A DNA stretch of 64,000 nt from Progne subis subis (taxonomy: Eukaryota > Chordata > Aves > Passeriformes > Hirundinidae). This document shows positions 60,955 through 64,000 of this stretch, piece after piece; within the stretch, counting starts at the first letter, position 1; each line of letters starts with the position of its first letter. The DNA lies in assembly GCA_022316685.1 (NCBI GenBank), contig JAKJHU010000076.1, positions 62,001-126,000 on the forward strand, in the 5' to 3' direction. Under the pieces are notes generated by a model that searched no databases, was not told the origin of the DNA, and saw only the letters and a list, made by a program, of their open reading frames with translations. The position numbers and the translations under genes are program-made.

Positions 60955-61912
60955 TGACCTGGTGCCAGGGTCATGAAGCAAGTCATCTTGAGTGCACCAC
61001 AGGACAAACAGGGGATTAGACCCAGCTAGCATGCGTTTATGAAAGGCAGATCCTGCTTGACCAACCTGATCTCCTCCTGTGACAGGGTCACCTGCTTAGC
61101 AGATGAGGGAAAGGATGTAGATACTGTTTACCTAGTCTTCAGTAAAGCTTTGACACTGTTTCCCGTGGCATTCTTCTGTATAAACTGGATGCTCCTGGCC
61201 TGGGTAGGTGCACTTATTGCTGGGTAGAAAACTGGCAGGAGGGCTGAGCCCAGAGTGTGGTGAATGAAGTTATATCCAGCTGGCAGAAAGTCATGGCTGA
61301 ACATGAGCCAGAATGTGCCCTGATGGCCAAGAAGGCCAGTGGCATCCTGGCCTGTGTCAGCAATGGTGTGGCCAGCAGGACCAGGGCAGTGTTTGTCCTC
61401 CTGTGCTCAGCACTGGTGAGCCCACGCCTCAAATCCTGTGTTCTGTTCTGGGCCCCTCGCTGCAAGAAAGACATTGAGGCATTGGAGCGTGTTCAGAGAA
61501 GGACAACAGAGATGAGAAAGGATCTGGAGCACAAGTCCAGTGAGGTGTGGCTGAGGGAGCTGGGGGTGTTCAGCCTGCAAAAAGGGAGGCTCAGATACTC
61601 TCTACAACCGCCTGATAGGAGGCTGTAGCCAGGTGGGGGTCGGTCTCTTCTCCCAGGTAACAAGCAACAGGAAAATGGCCCCAAGTGGCACCCAGGGAGG
61701 TTTAGATTGGATATCAGGAATAAAATCTTCACTGATGGAATGGTCAGACATTGGAACAGGCTGCCAAGGGAAGTGGCTGAATCACTGTCACTGGGAATAA
61801 TTAAAAGACAGGTAGATGCAACATTTTGGGACATGGTTTACTGGTAGTTTAAATCTTGAGTAAGGGTTATGTTTGGACTTACAGGTCCCTTACAACCTAT
61901 GATTCTGTGATT
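60955..61912 (+). mobile_element. CR1 LINE, right part (reverse transcriptase to 3' end) with internal deletion
   Basis: The plus strand resumes the CR1 reverse-transcriptase region ('gcgtttatgaaaggcagatc', 'cttgaccaacctgatctcct', 'cttcagtaaagctttgac') and runs to the 3' block ('ggtttagattggatatcagg', 'cattggaacaggctgcc') and end ('cctatgattctgtgatt'). At about 61293 the sequence jumps from the block following the 'ggtgaatgaagttatatcc' motif to the segment with 'ctgaacatgagcc', skipping the part that in intact CR1 carries the catalytic FADD motif. The frame 61257-61628 covers the ORF2 C-terminus, with [12 protein letters not shown] and [14 protein letters not shown]. The copy cannot be active. 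Confidence 0.92.
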
Positions 61913-64000
61913 ATCAGTTCAAGTTGACTGTTAAATTATCAACAAAATGCAGAATCTGAGGGTTTTTTTGAAATTTTGTTCAAAACTCTTATATAGCCTT
62001 TGAACATTTTGATTGGAAAAAAAGTAATCTAAAATTTTTCCATTGCAGTAGGATTTTAGTAACATATATTTATCTACTACCCTGAAAATTCCATCTAGTG
62101 CCTGCAAATATATATATATATATAGAGAGAGAGGGAGCATTTTTTCCTTGTTACTTTTCAGAAGAGCAAGCAGTTTTTAAAATAAGTTTTTTTGTTCTAA
62201 GTCCCCTAGAACATTTTTTTAAGATTTCAGCAATTCCAGTTCAGGGAATATGGGATTAAGACTTTCTGGGGTGCTCCTGTCCCCTAATTTCTGTGCTTCC
62301 TTCCTCCTCCAACCCTGTCTACAGCTAATCTATAATAAAGGTTAATTTTGAAAAGCGAGCTCCATAATATTTACACAATGAAGTCAAACTCTGAATGAAA
62401 CACAGTTGTAAAAACAACAGCAGCCTTTTCCTTGTGCAATATAGGATGTGGTCAATCATTTGGCAATTCAGTTTTGGCACATCGTGAACTATTTATTTGT
62501 TAAGGCAAGTTCTTGAGATTACCGAAACTCTGGGAGTTTTTTCCTTTCTTTTCTTCTTTTTTGCTTCTTTTTATTTTCTCCATGGGAAACTATTAAATTT
62601 GCAGAGCCTGATGTTTATTTCACACTGAAACATGCACTATTGTATCGATAAATATTTAATGGTGCTGGAGTTCAGTGGATATAGCCTCATATGTTTCTTT
62701 TAAAAGGTGTTTTATAACCTGGTGAGTGCACTGTGTTCAACTCAGCAAGAAAAAAGACAAACCCAAACCAAAAACTTTCCACTAAAAGATGACACAGGGC
62801 TCAGTTTCAGTTTGAAGAGGGCGTGGAGGAGACAAGTAACCATATATTTTTCCAAGTCTCTCAATCCTGGCAGTGCTCAGACAATTCCATTTGAGATAAA
62901 CATCAGGGGCATTACATAGATCATAAAAGCATTTGAGCTGAGAAAGACAAGTGCTAGAAAAGATAAGTTCACAAAATGAGCTTACTCCAACAGACCTCAA
63001 AAAAACCTCAGGTAAATCCATTTTGCCCTGAACTGCTGCACCTTCCATGATAGATTTACTATGACATGTTCATGCTCAGGCTCTAAGACTGCTTTAAACT
63101 CTCATGCAAAGTGTTTTCAAATGTTTCTGGACAAACATTTGTTGACATTAAATTTTAAATATGATGTTAAATTATTTAAACATATCTGCCAAACTGTTAG
63201 CATGCACTTTACCTAATGTTGCACTTGAAGATACCTGAAATCACTTTGGCAGGCTAGGGCCAAGCTATAGCAGAGCAAAAATCCCTCAGTGATAGGTAAT
63301 ATCAAAAATTACATTATTGATATTCACTCTCCTGCATTTGATTACTTTTCTAAACATTGACCACTCCATTAACTACCTGAACAGACTTGGAAATTAAACT
63401 TTACGTTATCCAGTTTTAAGTGGTAACTTAAAATGTCCAAGTAGAATATAATTTCCAGTAAAAACACTGAAGATTTCTTAACTGATTATGTATTTCTAAA
63501 CTAATCTGCAAATCATACTCATGTGTAATTTGATAAATCTGGAAAGCTGTTCATATTTTTTAAGAAATCTCACAGATTTGTAAGTAAACACTACCTACAG
63601 TGAATTAGGGCAAAATGCACAAAAACGTTGTAATTTGTAAATGACATCAGAAATCTCTATCAAATAAGAAAAATAAGATCAATGAATCAGTATCTTGTAA
63701 ACAGTGTTGTTCTCTCATTTATGGTTAAGACTCAGCAGTTATTCAATAACTTAGTAACTTAGTTATAAACTAAATATTTTAAGACTAATTCAGGGATCTT
63801 TGAGGATCTTACCTCAGACTCAGTGGAATTGTTCAGTAAAGAACCATATAGTGCTGTTGCCTGAAAGATGCTTTCTTTGACTTATATAGAAAGGATAAAA
63901 AAGCAGGAGGTCAAACAACCTATTATCCTGATGGGAAAGGACAGAGCTGAAAAACAAAGACTAGGTAAGGATAATAAAATGATGTTCAAACCCATGGTAC
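61913..64000. other. AT-rich noncoding DNA, no gene recognised
   Basis: No gene is recognised to the end of the window. It holds a (TA)n(GA)n repeat and a pyrimidine-rich tract at 62533-62580. Confidence 0.6.
62107..62135 (+). repeat. Compound microsatellite (TA)n(GA)n
   Basis: About eight TA units pass into about five GA units. Confidence 0.9.

Noticed and set aside
60297..61032. Several open frames on both strands within the solo LTR
   Set aside because: They lie in LTR U3/R/U5 sequence, overlap each other on both strands and show no protein similarity; higher G+C simply lowers stop frequency here.

Overview
The window is vertebrate nuclear DNA, almost certainly from a bird. The diagnostic signal is a set of CR1-type LINE copies, recognisable by their conserved 3' untranslated blocks and short terminal octamer repeats (variants of ATTCTATG), together with endogenous-retrovirus LTRs of types I associate with bird genomes. 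One LTR-like block (about 44.5-44.9 kb) resembles an ERVL-type LTR I remember from songbirds, so a passerine is plausible but not proven. The sequence is strongly AT-rich, full of short introns-or-intergenic style simple repeats, and has no bacterial gene organisation.

I could not support any protein-coding exon, rRNA, tRNA or other RNA gene. The only open frames with recognisable protein similarity are decayed CR1 ORF2 pieces (about 32.3-32.9 kb minus, 52.8-53.1 kb minus, 59.4-61.6 kb plus). The remaining open frames, up to 134 codons, are about what is expected by chance in 64 kb of AT-rich DNA. The window is therefore best read as a gene desert or the inside of a very large intron.

Layout. 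1-31.7 kb: mostly unique-looking AT-rich DNA with homopolymer tracts, microsatellites, one old CR1 pair (13.9-14.4 kb) and a GC-richer repeat-like patch at 7.9-8.2 kb. 31.7-33.1 kb: a minus-strand CR1 split by a 390-bp insertion flanked by a 6-bp direct repeat. 33-47 kb: AT-rich DNA with small CR1 3' ends, a T/G-rich tract facing a C/A-rich tract, and the ERVL-like LTR. 47-57 kb: more CR1 fragments (47.2, 52.6-53.3, 56.3 kb), AT-rich simple repeats and an unclassified GC-rich patch at 56.7-57.2 kb. 59.4-61.9 kb: the best-preserved element, a plus-strand CR1 of about 1.8 kb interrupted by a complete 749-bp solo LTR (60200-60948) with TG...CA ends and an exact 6-bp target duplication. 62-64 kb: AT-rich DNA with a (TA)n(GA)n repeat.

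There is no evident gene system. The most interesting items are the nested insertions, two clean DNA hairpins (2.8 kb and 55.6 kb), a splice-signal-flanked candidate microexon at about 0.63 kb, a diverged repeat pair at 21.1 and 29.8 kb, and homeodomain-motif-rich segments that could be conserved noncoding elements.
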